NCBI GenBank assembly: GCA_040791665.1
Contig: JBFNNX010000017.1
Span: forward strand, 1 to 64,000
Direction of reading: 5' to 3'
DNA length: 64,000 bases
Source of the DNA: Thiodiazotropha sp040791665
GTDB taxonomy: Bacteria > Pseudomonadota > Gammaproteobacteria > Chromatiales > Chromatiaceae
In this document: in pieces, positions 41,688 to 51,812 of the stretch
Numbering within the stretch: the first letter of the stretch is position 1
How the letters are laid out: the number at the start of each line of letters is the position of its first letter
Made by a program: the position numbers and the translations under genes
Notes under the pieces: model-generated
What the model saw: the letters and a program-made list of their open reading frames with translations, nothing else
The model's database searches: none
What the model was told of the DNA's origin: nothing

Positions 41688-42620
41688 TCAAGTAAGCGGT
41701 ATAGTTTTATTTCGCCCGCCACCGGAAGCCAGGCTGATAAGGTAAAATACCGTGTCGCCACCTATGGTAACCAAACGGAAGAGTAGTGCCAAAATCAGTG
41801 CGTTTGCATCGCTTGTGAAGGGTGAAAGTAAAAGTATAAGAATGGCCTCACGAATGCCGATACCCGATGGTGCGCCAGGCGTCAGGAAACCGACCGACCA
41901 GGAGATTGCAAAAGCGCTGAGAATGATGAGATTGTTCGAGTCAGCCGTGAAACTTTCGGTGTAGATTCCGATGACGACCAAGGCAATGCCGGAAACGAGG
42001 AAAAAAAGTGCATAGTAGATGAGGGGTGGTAGCATCAATAGCGGTGAAACAGGTGTTGTGTCTGGTCTGAATCGTTGTAATATCCAGGGTGTCGACAGAT
42101 ATGCGATGAGGATGACCGGTAACACGAAAATCGACCAGGATATCGATGTGAACTGATCGAGTACGCTCCTACCGCCAACCAGGGTAATTATCAATGCGGC
42201 ACTGACCAGGCCGATGATTTCGTAAAGGGCGGCGATTGCAAGGTGGCCGTGCGATACTCCCACGAGTCTGCCCATGGCGTGTCTGCCTGCTATATGGGCG
42301 ATATTTCCAGGGATATATTTTGCAATCTGACTCTTCCCGTAGATCTGGCACAGATTGCGCCAATCGATGGATACTTCACCGCATAGTCTGAGTAGCCATA
42401 TCCAGGCGGCGGCCAACAGATAGTTGGCGAGGGCATAGGTGATTATGCCAAATCCAACGGCTACAATAGCCGCTGTTGTCGGGGTCCAGGACTCTAAGGT
42501 TTCACGGTATCCCCAAAGTTGAGTGCCTATATAGTAGAAGGATAGTAGTACGAGAAGGGTGCCTAGGGTTGAAATCCATTTCTGGGGGGTTCGCGTTTTG
42601 CTTGTTGGGTCAGGATTCAT
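41688..42620 (-). CDS. UPF0104/lysylphosphatidylglycerol synthase-like membrane protein
   Basis: A 310-residue protein with about eight to nine membrane helices and the family motif KYIPGNIAHIAGRHAMGR and SVGFLTPGAPSGIGIREA. This flippase-like family (COG0392) is often found in lipid or polysaccharide clusters. Substrate unknown. It is divergent from the YfhO-like gene. Confidence 0.78.
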   Translation of the reverse strand: MNPDPTSKTRTPQKWISTLGTLLVLLSFYYIGTQLWGYRETLESWTPTTAAIVAVGFGIITYALANYLLAAAWIWLLRLCGEVSIDWRNLCQIYGKSQIAKYIPGNIAHIAGRHAMGRLVGVSHGHLAIAALYEIIGLVSAALIITLVGGRSVLDQFTSISWSIFVLPVILIAYLSTPWILQRFRPDTTPVSPLLMLPPLIYYALFFLVSGIALVVIGIYTESFTADSNNLIILSAFAISWSVGFLTPGAPSGIGIREAILILLLSPFTSDANALILALLFRLVTIGGDTVFYLISLASGGGRNKTIPLT

Positions 42621-42695
42621 GGCAAAAGTGGGCTGCTTAATGGCTGTTTATCTGGCGGAAATAGGATCTGTCGTGATTATGGAACCGATCAGTTC

Positions 42696-45236
42696 ATGAG
42701 CAGATCGCCCCGGCTAAAATCTCTGCTTATTCGTCATTCGGTACCTTTCCTGGTGCTTTCCCTGATTGCTGTCGTCATGTTGGGAGCGAATCCGCTGGCC
42801 GGGGAAACCATTGCGCCATTCGATATTCTCACGCGTCTGCCTGGGTGGAAGAATACAGGGATCGTAAGTCCGGTCAAGCATCACAAGCACTCGGATGTGC
42901 TTGACTACAAATTGCCATCATGGCGTTTTGCAAGAGAAAAATTGCGGCAGGGAGAGTTGCCTTTATGGAATCCGCACGTACTCGGTGGTGAACCGCTTCT
43001 GTTGTTGATCACTCGCTCAATTGTGACCCCGGCATTTGCCGCCTATGCGGCCATCGACGATGAAGGTGTCGGTCTATATGTCTCGGCATTGCTGAATTTA
43101 CTCGTAATCTCTGTGGGGGGCTATCTACTCTTTTTCAGCCTGACCGCCAATCGCCTGGCTGCCTTGATTGGTGCTGTCGCCTTCGGCTATTCAGGATTTA
43201 ACCTTTCCTGGTTTCATTGGCATCACGTAAATACCAGCATCTGGATACCGTGGATGCTTTTTTTCGCACTACGCCTGCTACAGTCCGGTGATGTCAGGCA
43301 TCTGCCGTGGATGGCCTTTAGCTCGATGTTGATGATTCTTGGCGGGTTTCCAACGGTGGCCGTATATGGCTATATTGCCCTGCTACTGATGCTTATTTGC
43401 TGGTCACTGTATTCCTCAAACAGGTTGAACTTGGTGATATGGAGGAGTGTATGGGTATCTCTTGGCGTTCTCCTGTCACTGATGTCAACATTCATTTTTC
43501 TGTATTGTCTTGATGAGTCATTGGGACGGCTTGATTTGAGCTATCGGCGGGGCGGCAGCGCCTTCCGTTCGATTCAGGATCTGCTTCTGTTCGTACTGCC
43601 GTTCAGTGATGGTCCTCTTACCCTGGGAAGAACGGGATATGTCGGTCTTCTGCCGCTAATACTGTTTTTGCCCGCCCTTTGGTTGATATGGAGAACAAGG
43701 GTTGACTGGAGGTATGCCTGGGGATTGGCCTTGGTTGTAATCATTTCGCCAATCGCCTTCGCCTGGGTTCCGATGGAGTACATCAGACAGATTCCGCTTA
43801 TCGGTACCAGCATGATAAGCAGGCTTATTCTGATTATTGCCTTGGGTTTTGCGGTCCTCACCGCGTTGGTCCTTGGTGCAGGTCATGAACGTTTCGGCAA
43901 AAGTGCACCGAAGTGGGCCAATCTGGTGCTTGTCCTGCTATTGGCGATACAGGTTATTGATCAGCGGCATGTTTTTCAAAAACTGGTCGGCTACGTCAAT
44001 GCTGACACCATCTACCCACAGACGCCGATGATAGAGTATGTCAGAAACAATATCGAGCCCTTACAAGGCGTGATCTCGGACCGGGGTTATCTTGTTGGCG
44101 GTGTACTTTCCGCCTATGGTCTGACAGAGTGGTTCGCACACGGATTCCGAACCAGTGCAGAGAGACGCCTACTGGAGGGTGTGGTGGATCGCCCATTCCT
44201 CACTTCTACAGCAGCGGGTTTTTTATGCGAACAAATAAATTTCAGTGATGCGCAGGGCCTGGCGTATTTGGCTATCAGGTATGTGCTCTGTTCCGTCGGG
44301 CCCCGGCATGGGGAAGAGCCTCGTCGACAACTCGTATTTGACACCGTTGTTGCAAAGCGGAGTAGTACAACAGGATTGGATCTGGCGCAACATAAGGTTG
44401 TTCAGCTCGTCGAGTTGCATGAGCCCATCACATTTGATCAAGTCGATATCCCGCTGCAAGCAATCAAAGCGGTATCTCCTCCAATGGTGAGGATGAAATT
44501 CCTGAGTGAGTCGAATATCGTGGCAGTTTCGGCGCCTTGCGACCTGCATCATGTTTCAGAGGGAGAGCGCCTGAGGTGTTATTTCCCCGAGCGGGCTCGG
44601 CTTGTAAAAGGAAGTTACGAAATGGAGATTGTATTGGAAAGGATTGAGGAGAATGCCTCTGTTGTTGTAGGCGTATATGATTCGAAGACCACGCTATTGA
44701 AGCTTGTGGTCGATGATGTAAAAAGTGACAGAGTGCTCGGTCTGCGAGGTTATCGGAAAATTTCACCAGATTCCTATCAGGCGGTATTGAGTGGTGACGA
44801 TGAATCATATTCAGTCACTGAACCGGAACCGGGTATGTTTCTGATAGAGAACAGTCTCGTCGATGGAAGTGCCTACTTTGTCTCGGTTCTCGATGGTCAG
44901 CCTCAAGCGCAATATGATCTGCTGTCAACGAACAGTTACCGCGAAACCTCGATGCAGTTTGAGTATACGGGGAACAGGCCCGGATGGATTGTCGTTCCTG
45001 TTAGGATGTATCCGGGCTGGTCGTTCAAGGTCAACGATAGAGGGATGCAGCCGACTCTCTTCAAGGAAGTGTTACCAGCCGTTCCTGTGAGTGGTGGCGA
45101 AAAGATTATTTATAGCTATGGACCCGTTCAATATGTGTTACCGGCAATAGTATCCATCATCGGCATGCTGTTATGTGTGGGATTGTTATTTAAGGCTCGG
45201 ACAATAAATCAATGGTTATCAGATCAAGAAAATTAG
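42696..45236 (+). CDS. YfhO-like multi-pass membrane protein
   Basis: An 846-residue protein with about 12-14 membrane helices in the first 430 residues plus a C-terminal one, and a long periplasmic-like region between. The features WRFAREKLRQGELPLWNPHVLGG and GYSGFNLSWFHWHHVN are typical of the YfhO group, which includes GT-C-like lipid-linked sugar transferases. No specific sugar can be named. Its end overlaps the next gene by 25 nt, so the two are likely co-translated. First gene of a rightward surface-glycan block. Confidence 0.7.
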   Translation: MSRSPRLKSLLIRHSVPFLVLSLIAVVMLGANPLAGETIAPFDILTRLPGWKNTGIVSPVKHHKHSDVLDYKLPSWRFAREKLRQGELPLWNPHVLGGEPLLLLITRSIVTPAFAAYAAIDDEGVGLYVSALLNLLVISVGGYLLFFSLTANRLAALIGAVAFGYSGFNLSWFHWHHVNTSIWIPWMLFFALRLLQSGDVRHLPWMAFSSMLMILGGFPTVAVYGYIALLLMLICWSLYSSNRLNLVIWRSVWVSLGVLLSLMSTFIFLYCLDESLGRLDLSYRRGGSAFRSIQDLLLFVLPFSDGPLTLGRTGYVGLLPLILFLPALWLIWRTRVDWRYAWGLALVVIISPIAFAWVPMEYIRQIPLIGTSMISRLILIIALGFAVLTALVLGAGHERFGKSAPKWANLVLVLLLAIQVIDQRHVFQKLVGYVNADTIYPQTPMIEYVRNNIEPLQGVISDRGYLVGGVLSAYGLTEWFAHGFRTSAERRLLEGVVDRPFLTSTAAGFLCEQINFSDAQGLAYLAIRYVLCSVGPRHGEEPRRQLVFDTVVAKRSSTTGLDLAQHKVVQLVELHEPITFDQVDIPLQAIKAVSPPMVRMKFLSESNIVAVSAPCDLHHVSEGERLRCYFPERARLVKGSYEMEIVLERIEENASVVVGVYDSKTTLLKLVVDDVKSDRVLGLRGYRKISPDSYQAVLSGDDESYSVTEPEPGMFLIENSLVDGSAYFVSVLDGQPQAQYDLLSTNSYRETSMQFEYTGNRPGWIVVPVRMYPGWSFKVNDRGMQPTLFKEVLPAVPVSGGEKIIYSYGPVQYVLPAIVSIIGMLLCVGLLFKARTINQWLSDQEN

Positions 45237-47278
45237 CTTCAACATCCGATTGGGCTGAACGAGGCTCGGTAGACTGGGGTGGTATGGTGGTATTATTGAT
45301 GATTGTAGCCGCTGTCATCTTTCGCTACTGGTTAACCGCAGCTTTGCCCATTACCGCACATGCCCATGGCACTTTTGACGATGCGCTGTTTATTCGGCTT
45401 GCGCAAAGCATCGTTTCAGGGGAGTGGTTAGGCGAATACGATAAACTTACTTTGGTAAAAGCACCTCTATATCCTCTCTTCATTGCCGCCAACTATCTTT
45501 TTGGACTGCAGTTCAAAGCTATGGAGCATGCATTATACATACTGGCATGTGTGGTTGTGTATTTTGCGCTGATAAGGTCTTCGGTGAATCGGTATCTTGC
45601 GCTGGTCCCGTTTTTGTTTCTCCTTTTTAATCCATATCATCATGGCAATGTAGAGCGGGGCTGGTTCTATGCGGCTATAGCATTTTTGATCATTGCCGGT
45701 CTGCAGTATATGATTTCACTACGTGCTGTATCCGGTCAGTTAAAGTCGCACCACATATTTTTATTGGGCCTGAGTCTCGCCTGTCTCTATCTTTCTCGTG
45801 AAGAGGTCATTTGGATCTATCCGCTGCTGATAGTGGCATTTGGCCTGCTTTTCTATCAGCCTGATATAGGGATGATATTGCAACAAGTGGGTAAGGCGCT
45901 GCCTTTGCTTGTTCTGGGTTTAGCGCTCCCGGTGATAGCTGTAATGAGTGCAAATTACCACAAGTACGATTTTTTTGGCGTTACCGACACGTCCCTAAAG
46001 GAGTTTAAGTCCACAACAAAATTACTTAAAAGCGTACGTGTTGGTGAAGACATTCCGTTTGTAGATGTGACAAGGCAGTCGCTTGACCAAATGTTTACGA
46101 AGAGTCCGACGTTGGCGAAATTAAAACCCTATCTGCAGGGCTCCCTAGGCAGTCAATGGGGTGGGCTTATGTGCAAACGTTATGCAGATGCATGCAACGA
46201 GATTGGTGGTGGTTACTTTTTCTGGGCGTTTCGAGACTCACTCGAAGCGACGGGCTACTTCCAAAGCTTCGATAAGTTGCAGGCTGTATACTCCGATATC
46301 AGCGAAGAACTGAATGCTGCTTGCAGTAACGGAAGCTTAGATTGTTCACGTATGGTATGGCCGTACCGCTATCCGATCAGAATGGATAGAATTGATGATT
46401 ACCTGGCCAAGTTGCCAGGTTTTGCGCATTACATGCTGACAGGTATGAATGGGCGCGTTCCTGACTATGGGCCACCTGTAGGGCCAAAGGACAGGCTTGA
46501 GTCATTCAAGCAGTTGTCAAATGCATCGCTGCTTTCGCAACCCAAGCAGGATCTCTTTTCTGTCTCCGGATGGTTGCTTTCCGATAGTCCGGAGAAATAT
46601 ATCGCAATAGTGCCGAAGCCATTTACAGCATATAACAACCGTTTCAGTTTGAAGGCAAGTAAAGATGTGAAGCGCCATTTTCACGATAATGTAAATGCAG
46701 GCTTATCACGATTTACCGTTGAAGGCCCCTGCGCAGATGGCAAATGCGAACTATTGATCATGTCGGATGGCCGGCAGGCCAAATTCGATCAATCGCTAAT
46801 ACGGCAAGGTGCTGATCTGCAAAGGAATGGCTTACATCTGCACATCGATTCGGTCGTGCAGAAGACGAATAAATCCCAGTTGCCTGATGTGATTGTGTGG
46901 AAGATCGAGGCATTCAAGAAAATCGGTAGTATCTATAATCGTGCACTACTTCCCCTTACGTTATTTGCCTCGATGATTTTCGTATATGCTTGTTACGCCT
47001 ATGTGTTCAGGGGTTTTCGTAGTGTTTTGCTGGGAGGCGTTGTTATAGCAATGCTCGGCATTGGCGCCCGGTTGGGGGTTCTTGCGCTGTTCGATGATTT
47101 CACGCAAAGTCCAATTATCGGACAAATTCGGCACTTTATTCCGATCATGCCGTTGCTGTTGTTATTTATCAGCCTAAATATTGTTGTCCTGCTTGAACTG
47201 TTTTCCGCTAAGAGTGGACATAAAAGAGAGATTGTTGAATCTCATGGGATAAACTCAGACAATAGCCGATTAACTTAA
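45212..47278 (+). CDS. GT-C-like multi-pass membrane protein
   Basis: A 688-residue polytopic protein. After the first helix it has GTFDDALFIRLAQSI, resembling the acidic catalytic motif of GT-C glycosyltransferases, and KAPLYPLFIAANYLFG. Around 9-11 helices are visible in residues 1-260, then a soluble region (about 260-560) and a final helical block (about 570-670). It is unlike any family I can name with confidence. It overlaps the YfhO-like gene by 25 nt. The DNA is visibly A+T-richer than the por or ubi regions. Confidence 0.6.
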   Translation: MVIRSRKLASTSDWAERGSVDWGGMVVLLMIVAAVIFRYWLTAALPITAHAHGTFDDALFIRLAQSIVSGEWLGEYDKLTLVKAPLYPLFIAANYLFGLQFKAMEHALYILACVVVYFALIRSSVNRYLALVPFLFLLFNPYHHGNVERGWFYAAIAFLIIAGLQYMISLRAVSGQLKSHHIFLLGLSLACLYLSREEVIWIYPLLIVAFGLLFYQPDIGMILQQVGKALPLLVLGLALPVIAVMSANYHKYDFFGVTDTSLKEFKSTTKLLKSVRVGEDIPFVDVTRQSLDQMFTKSPTLAKLKPYLQGSLGSQWGGLMCKRYADACNEIGGGYFFWAFRDSLEATGYFQSFDKLQAVYSDISEELNAACSNGSLDCSRMVWPYRYPIRMDRIDDYLAKLPGFAHYMLTGMNGRVPDYGPPVGPKDRLESFKQLSNASLLSQPKQDLFSVSGWLLSDSPEKYIAIVPKPFTAYNNRFSLKASKDVKRHFHDNVNAGLSRFTVEGPCADGKCELLIMSDGRQAKFDQSLIRQGADLQRNGLHLHIDSVVQKTNKSQLPDVIVWKIEAFKKIGSIYNRALLPLTLFASMIFVYACYAYVFRGFRSVLLGGVVIAMLGIGARLGVLALFDDFTQSPIIGQIRHFIPIMPLLLLFISLNIVVLLELFSAKSGHKREIVESHGINSDNSRLT

Positions 47279-47293
47279 TTGTGGATATTAGTG

Positions 47294-47935
47294 ATGGTAA
47301 AGAAGACCAAAGGACCTTTGGTGGAAGACGGGGTCGTTGTCGGTAATACAACGGAAAAGTATGATTCTGGAAATCCGCTAAGCCGGTTTTTGGTGAATAA
47401 TTTCTGTCGCGCGGTGGGGGATCTCGCCGCTATAGTTGTTCCACGACAAATCTTTGAAGTGGGATGCGGCGAAGGACACATAACCAGTGTACTTCTGGAG
47501 CGAACCTCGGCGGAAATCGACGCCGTGGATATATCAGAGACCATACTTGATATCGCAAGAGACAGCATAGACTCGCTGAGAGTCAGTTTTGAGTGCAAGA
47601 ATATTTACACGATCGATGGGCAAGCACGGTGTGCCGATTTGGTTGTATGCTGTGAGGTCCTTGAGCATCTGGATGATCCAAAGCGAGGCCTTGAGATCCT
47701 TGCAGATGCTGCCTCACCCTACGCCATATTAAGTGTCCCAAGAGAGCCATTATGGCGAATGTTGAATATGGCGCGAGGTGCTTATTGGAGTGATTGGGGC
47801 AATACTCCGGGACATCTGCAACATTGGTCGAAATCGGGTTTTATCGACTTTGTCTCTCAAGAGTTTGAGATCATAGAGACAAGGTCCATACTGCCCTGGA
47901 CTATTTTGTTGGCACGCTCACGGCGTGCAGTGTAG
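47294..47935 (+). CDS. Class I SAM-dependent methyltransferase
   Basis: A 213-residue methyltransferase of the Methyltransf_11/23 type. Motif I is IFEVGCGEGHITSVLLE, and the post-I acidic residue is in IDAVDIS. Later conserved parts are CCEVLEHLDDPKRG and NTPGHLQHWSKSGF. These small enzymes in polysaccharide clusters often cap or modify sugars or lipid intermediates. The ATG at 47294 is used over a TTG five codons earlier. It follows the GT-C-like gene by 15 nt. Confidence 0.8.
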   Translation: MVKKTKGPLVEDGVVVGNTTEKYDSGNPLSRFLVNNFCRAVGDLAAIVVPRQIFEVGCGEGHITSVLLERTSAEIDAVDISETILDIARDSIDSLRVSFECKNIYTIDGQARCADLVVCCEVLEHLDDPKRGLEILADAASPYAILSVPREPLWRMLNMARGAYWSDWGNTPGHLQHWSKSGFIDFVSQEFEIIETRSILPWTILLARSRRAV

Positions 47936-48090
47936 CGAACTAGCAGATGCCGTTCATATTGTCCAATGCTGGTTTTGCTTTCTTAGGCAGAGTAACCTGC
48001 CGATTCGGGGGATGGTGTGTTCAGGGAGCAACTGACAATGTATTTTGGCCCCTATTCTCCAGGGGGTGTAATCAAATATGGATATGAGCC

Positions 48091-48981
48091 ATGAAATCAA
48101 ATCACTCTGTAGACGACTATAACAAACTTGTGAAAAGGATGCTTTCTTCTAAGGATAAGAGTAAAGAGAAGGCAATGGCGGAGAGTATCGGAGGAAATTT
48201 CATTCCGTTCGGCCTGATCATGCGCAACCTTCTACTGCGATACGGATTAAAATCAAATGATACTGTTTGCGATATAGGTTGTGGCTCTGGACGTCTAGCT
48301 TTTGCACTAAAAGAGATGTCGGAAGTGACATTCGTTGGTATCGATGTTGTCGAGGATCTGCTGATTTATGCCGATCAGCTTTGTATGCGACAAGATTGGG
48401 AATTTCATAAATCAACCGATTTTAAGATTCCTCTGCCGGATGATAGCGTTGATATGGTTACCGCCTTTTCAGTTTTTACCCATTTGCTGCATGAAGAGTC
48501 CTTCATGTATCTATGTGAAGCGCAACGTGTATTGAAACCTTCGGGCAAGGTTGTTTTCAGTTTTCTTGACTTTTCAATTCACTCGCACTGGGCGGTTTTT
48601 CGCAGCAACATTGATCAATTATATAATCGCGTCCATCTGAACCAGTTCCTGCACGAAGAGGCAATCAGGGTCTGGTGTGGACACCTCAATCTCAATGTTG
48701 TCGATATCTTGCCGGGTGATGTGAAGAATATCCCTCTGCGTGAGCCGGTAACCCTGGAAGATGGAACTGTCGAAAAAGAGTATGCAGCGTTAGGACAGTC
48801 GATTTGCGTGTTGGAAAAGCCGGCGCATGAGGATAAGGGTCATTTAGATCCGAGGTTGCCAGTGGGTTTCAATCCTGAGCTTTATCTGCTGGCCAATCCT
48901 GATGTGGCAAGGGCTAATCAAGACCCGGTCGAGCACTATCTGGCATTCGGAAAGAACGAAGGGAGGAGGCTACGACCATAA
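48091..48981 (+). CDS. Methyltransferase with C-terminal NPDVA repeat unit
   Basis: A 296-residue protein. The methyltransferase motif I is VCDIGCGSGRLAFAL, with VGIDVVEDLL and DMVTAFSVFTHL. The C-terminal 40 residues (FNPELYLLANPDVA, HYLAFGKNEGRRL) match the short repeat found at ends of some glycosyltransferases and secreted proteins in glycan clusters. The target is unknown; the DNA is A+T-rich relative to much of the window. Confidence 0.78.
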   Translation: MKSNHSVDDYNKLVKRMLSSKDKSKEKAMAESIGGNFIPFGLIMRNLLLRYGLKSNDTVCDIGCGSGRLAFALKEMSEVTFVGIDVVEDLLIYADQLCMRQDWEFHKSTDFKIPLPDDSVDMVTAFSVFTHLLHEESFMYLCEAQRVLKPSGKVVFSFLDFSIHSHWAVFRSNIDQLYNRVHLNQFLHEEAIRVWCGHLNLNVVDILPGDVKNIPLREPVTLEDGTVEKEYAALGQSICVLEKPAHEDKGHLDPRLPVGFNPELYLLANPDVARANQDPVEHYLAFGKNEGRRLRP

Positions 48982-49198
48982 TCGGTAGTGATAATGAAGA
49001 GCCTTATGAAGTTTTGATTAATGTCAAGTCTATGGGTAATGACTAAATTATTGTTTGTTGTGGAGATTGATATCGCTGAGACTGATGTTATTCACTGCAA
49101 GATGGCTGTCCATGGCTTGTTTCAGACTTCCCTGTGTTTTCAAAAACAGATGTGCAGGGCAGTTATAGTTTAACGATCTTTAGCTGAGGGATGACAAG

Positions 49199-51076
49199 TC
49201 AGGCAGTGGCGTGTTCAGGTGAGCTGTTTCCCTGCTCATTTTCCGCGTGCTCAGGTACCAGATGGTTTAGAAGGGATTTCAATTGTGCTGTTTCATGCGC
49301 GTCACAGGCATCTTTCATCTTATCCAGAATATCCAGTAGGTTGGTCCATTCGACTTGTCGGTGATGGGCCAGAAAGACCTTTTCATGCGCCGTTTGCTGC
49401 AAATGCTCCTTTTCGTGGAATAACTCCTCATAGAGCTTTTCGCCTGGACGCAGGCCAATGTACTCTATCTGGATGTCTGTATCTGGTGTTCTGCCCGACA
49501 GGTGGATCATCTGTTCTGCCAGATAACTGATCTTGATAGGCTCTCCCATGTCCAGCACGAAAATCTCACCGCCTTCCCCAAGCACCACTGTCTGCATGAT
49601 CAACTGGCAGGCCTCCGGGATGGTCATGAAGTAGCGCTCCATGCGGGGATCGGTCACAGTGACCGGTCCTCCCGCCTCGATCTGCTTGCGAAACAGGGGT
49701 ATCACACTGCCGGCAGATCCCAGTACATTGCCGAACCGCACAGTGATGAATTTGGTTTCGGAGTGGGCATCGAGGTTTTGGCAATAGATTTCCGCACCCC
49801 GTTTGCAAGCCCCCATTACATTAGCGGGATTGACCGCCTTGTCCGTGGATACCAGCACGAAAACGCCACATTTGAAACGATCGGCAGTCTGCGCCAGGAC
49901 GCGCGTACCTAAGATATTGTTACGTATCGCCTGACGCAATTGGTGTTCAAGCATAGGAACATGTTTATAGGCGGCGGCGTGAAATACCACTTCGGGTTGT
50001 GACCGGGCGAATAGATCTTCCACCAATGGCTGATCGATGATATCGCCGAGATGACACTCCAGGGAGAGGTCGGGAAAGGTGCTCAGGAGTTCCATTTCTA
50101 TGGTGTAAAGATTGAATTCACTGATCTCCAGCAATACCAGCCGGGCCGGCTTGATCGTGGCAAGCTGGCGACAGAGTTCGGAACCGATCGATCCACCGGC
50201 GCCGGTGACCAGGATAACCTTGTCGGAGAGGGCGGAGTCGATGCTGCCCCAATCGAGAGATACTGGATCTCGCCCCAACAGGTCCTCGATGGACACGGTC
50301 CGCAGATTGTTTATCTGCACATTCCCCGATATCAGGTCATTCAGTTGCGGCACCGACCTGAAAGGAATATCCGCTTTCTCACAGAGTTCGACCACACGCC
50401 GCATCTGCCTGGATGAGGCTGATGGGATGGCCAGCATAACGATATCGATGGCCAGATCTTCACCTAGCCGGGGGATGTCATCGCAGGTGCCTGACACCGG
50501 GATGCCATGGATCTCGCGGCCTTGGCGACGCTGTTTGTCGTCGACAAAGGCAACGGGTGTGTAATCACCTCGGCGATTGCGCAGGATATCCCTCGCGAGC
50601 ATCTCGCCGGCCTTGCCCGACCCCACGATCAGGACACGTTGGCCAGGTGACAGGTCCAAACGATGGTCTTTGAACAGGCGATAGATCAATCTCGGTCCGC
50701 TCAGCAGCATGACCAACAGGATCGCATGGATCACCGGAACCGAACGCGGAACGCCGCCCGCTCTTGTGAATATGAACAGCAGCGCCACGCTGACTACAGT
50801 GCCAACCGTAACCGCCTTCAGAATTCGTACGATATCGGGCAGTGAGGCGAAGCGCCAGATGCCGCGATAGAGGCCAAACAGCAGAAATGCGGTGAGCTGG
50901 ATAGGCAGGACGAAGAGCAGACCCACCAGCGCATCCTCGTAATAGGCGGCTGGTACAACCTCCAGGTTGTAGCGCAACCAGTAAGCCAAGAGCCAGGCGA
51001 TAGGTACCATCAGCACATCGTGCGCCAGCGCTACCGCTTGCGAGCGTAGATGGCGAGGTAAGATATGTTTACTCAT
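49199..51076 (-). CDS. CapD/WbpM-like nucleotide-sugar 4,6-dehydratase, membrane-anchored
   Basis: A 625-residue protein with four N-terminal membrane helices (about 12-130), a first Rossmann region (VLIVGSGKAGEMLARD) and a second, catalytic Rossmann domain (LVTGAGGSIGSELCRQLAT) with the short-chain dehydrogenase region STDKAVNPANVMGACKR, which has Met in place of the usual catalytic Tyr, as in WbpM/CapD. The family converts UDP-GlcNAc to UDP-4-keto-6-deoxy sugars for polysaccharide synthesis. Convergent with the methyltransferase. Confidence 0.9.
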   Translation of the reverse strand: MSKHILPRHLRSQAVALAHDVLMVPIAWLLAYWLRYNLEVVPAAYYEDALVGLLFVLPIQLTAFLLFGLYRGIWRFASLPDIVRILKAVTVGTVVSVALLFIFTRAGGVPRSVPVIHAILLVMLLSGPRLIYRLFKDHRLDLSPGQRVLIVGSGKAGEMLARDILRNRRGDYTPVAFVDDKQRRQGREIHGIPVSGTCDDIPRLGEDLAIDIVMLAIPSASSRQMRRVVELCEKADIPFRSVPQLNDLISGNVQINNLRTVSIEDLLGRDPVSLDWGSIDSALSDKVILVTGAGGSIGSELCRQLATIKPARLVLLEISEFNLYTIEMELLSTFPDLSLECHLGDIIDQPLVEDLFARSQPEVVFHAAAYKHVPMLEHQLRQAIRNNILGTRVLAQTADRFKCGVFVLVSTDKAVNPANVMGACKRGAEIYCQNLDAHSETKFITVRFGNVLGSAGSVIPLFRKQIEAGGPVTVTDPRMERYFMTIPEACQLIMQTVVLGEGGEIFVLDMGEPIKISYLAEQMIHLSGRTPDTDIQIEYIGLRPGEKLYEELFHEKEHLQQTAHEKVFLAHHRQVEWTNLLDILDKMKDACDAHETAQLKSLLNHLVPEHAENEQGNSSPEHATA

Positions 51077-51315
51077 TCAGGCTCTCCCGGGCCCTGTATA
51101 CTAAGTACGGACAGCTGGTTTGGAGCTATTCTACCCCATTGTGCAAAAGGGGCGGAGCGATGTCTGCAGAATTCGGGCATAAAGGGCCAAACAGATCAAA
51201 GAATAACCGCCATATCTGTAGATCCGGATGGATTCTTGGCCAGCTATTGCTGGTATAATTTTTTAACATTTACCCGAAGCAGGCTGAAGCCATCCACAGC
51301 GAAGAGAATCCGATA

Positions 51316-51747
51316 ATGAAAATGAATCCATGTCATACCCGTCACAGTGGTTTTACCCTCATTGAACTACTGGTGGTCATGGCGATCCTCGCAATGCTGG
51401 CCGGGCTCGTTGGACCCAAGGTGATGAATGCTCTGGGCGAGTCAAAGAGTAAAACTGCCAGGGTTCAACTGGAAGAGCTCTCAGCGGCATTGGATATCTA
51501 TCGCCTGGACACGGGCAATTATCCACGCGGCCATCACGGTCTGCGGGCGTTGGTTGAGCGTGTCGATGGGGTGGAGAACTGGAATGGCCCTTACCTGAAA
51601 AAGAAAAAACTGCCCAAGGATCCCTGGGGAGCTGACTATATTTACAGTTTCCCCGGTGAACACGGCGACTATGATCTCTATTCTCTCGGCGCTGACGGTG
51701 TTGAAGGGGGTACGGGTGAAGCAAAGGATATCAAGGGCTGGGAGTGA
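51316..51747 (+). CDS. gspG: GspG-type major pseudopilin
   Basis: A 143-residue pseudopilin with prepilin cleavage site HSG-FTLIELLVVMAILAML and the GspG C-terminal calcium-loop motif DPWGADYIY, YDLYSLGADGVEGG. It would be processed by prepilin peptidase. No other gsp genes lie nearby, so it is a solitary gene. A second, damaged copy is at the left end of the window. Confidence 0.9.
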   Translation: MKMNPCHTRHSGFTLIELLVVMAILAMLAGLVGPKVMNALGESKSKTARVQLEELSAALDIYRLDTGNYPRGHHGLRALVERVDGVENWNGPYLKKKKLPKDPWGADYIYSFPGEHGDYDLYSLGADGVEGGTGEAKDIKGWE

Positions 51748-51812
51748 CGCTTAGGCGAATCTATCCTCGTGCCATTCCAACAACCCTGATTTGATCATCA
51801 AAGCATCCCTGG

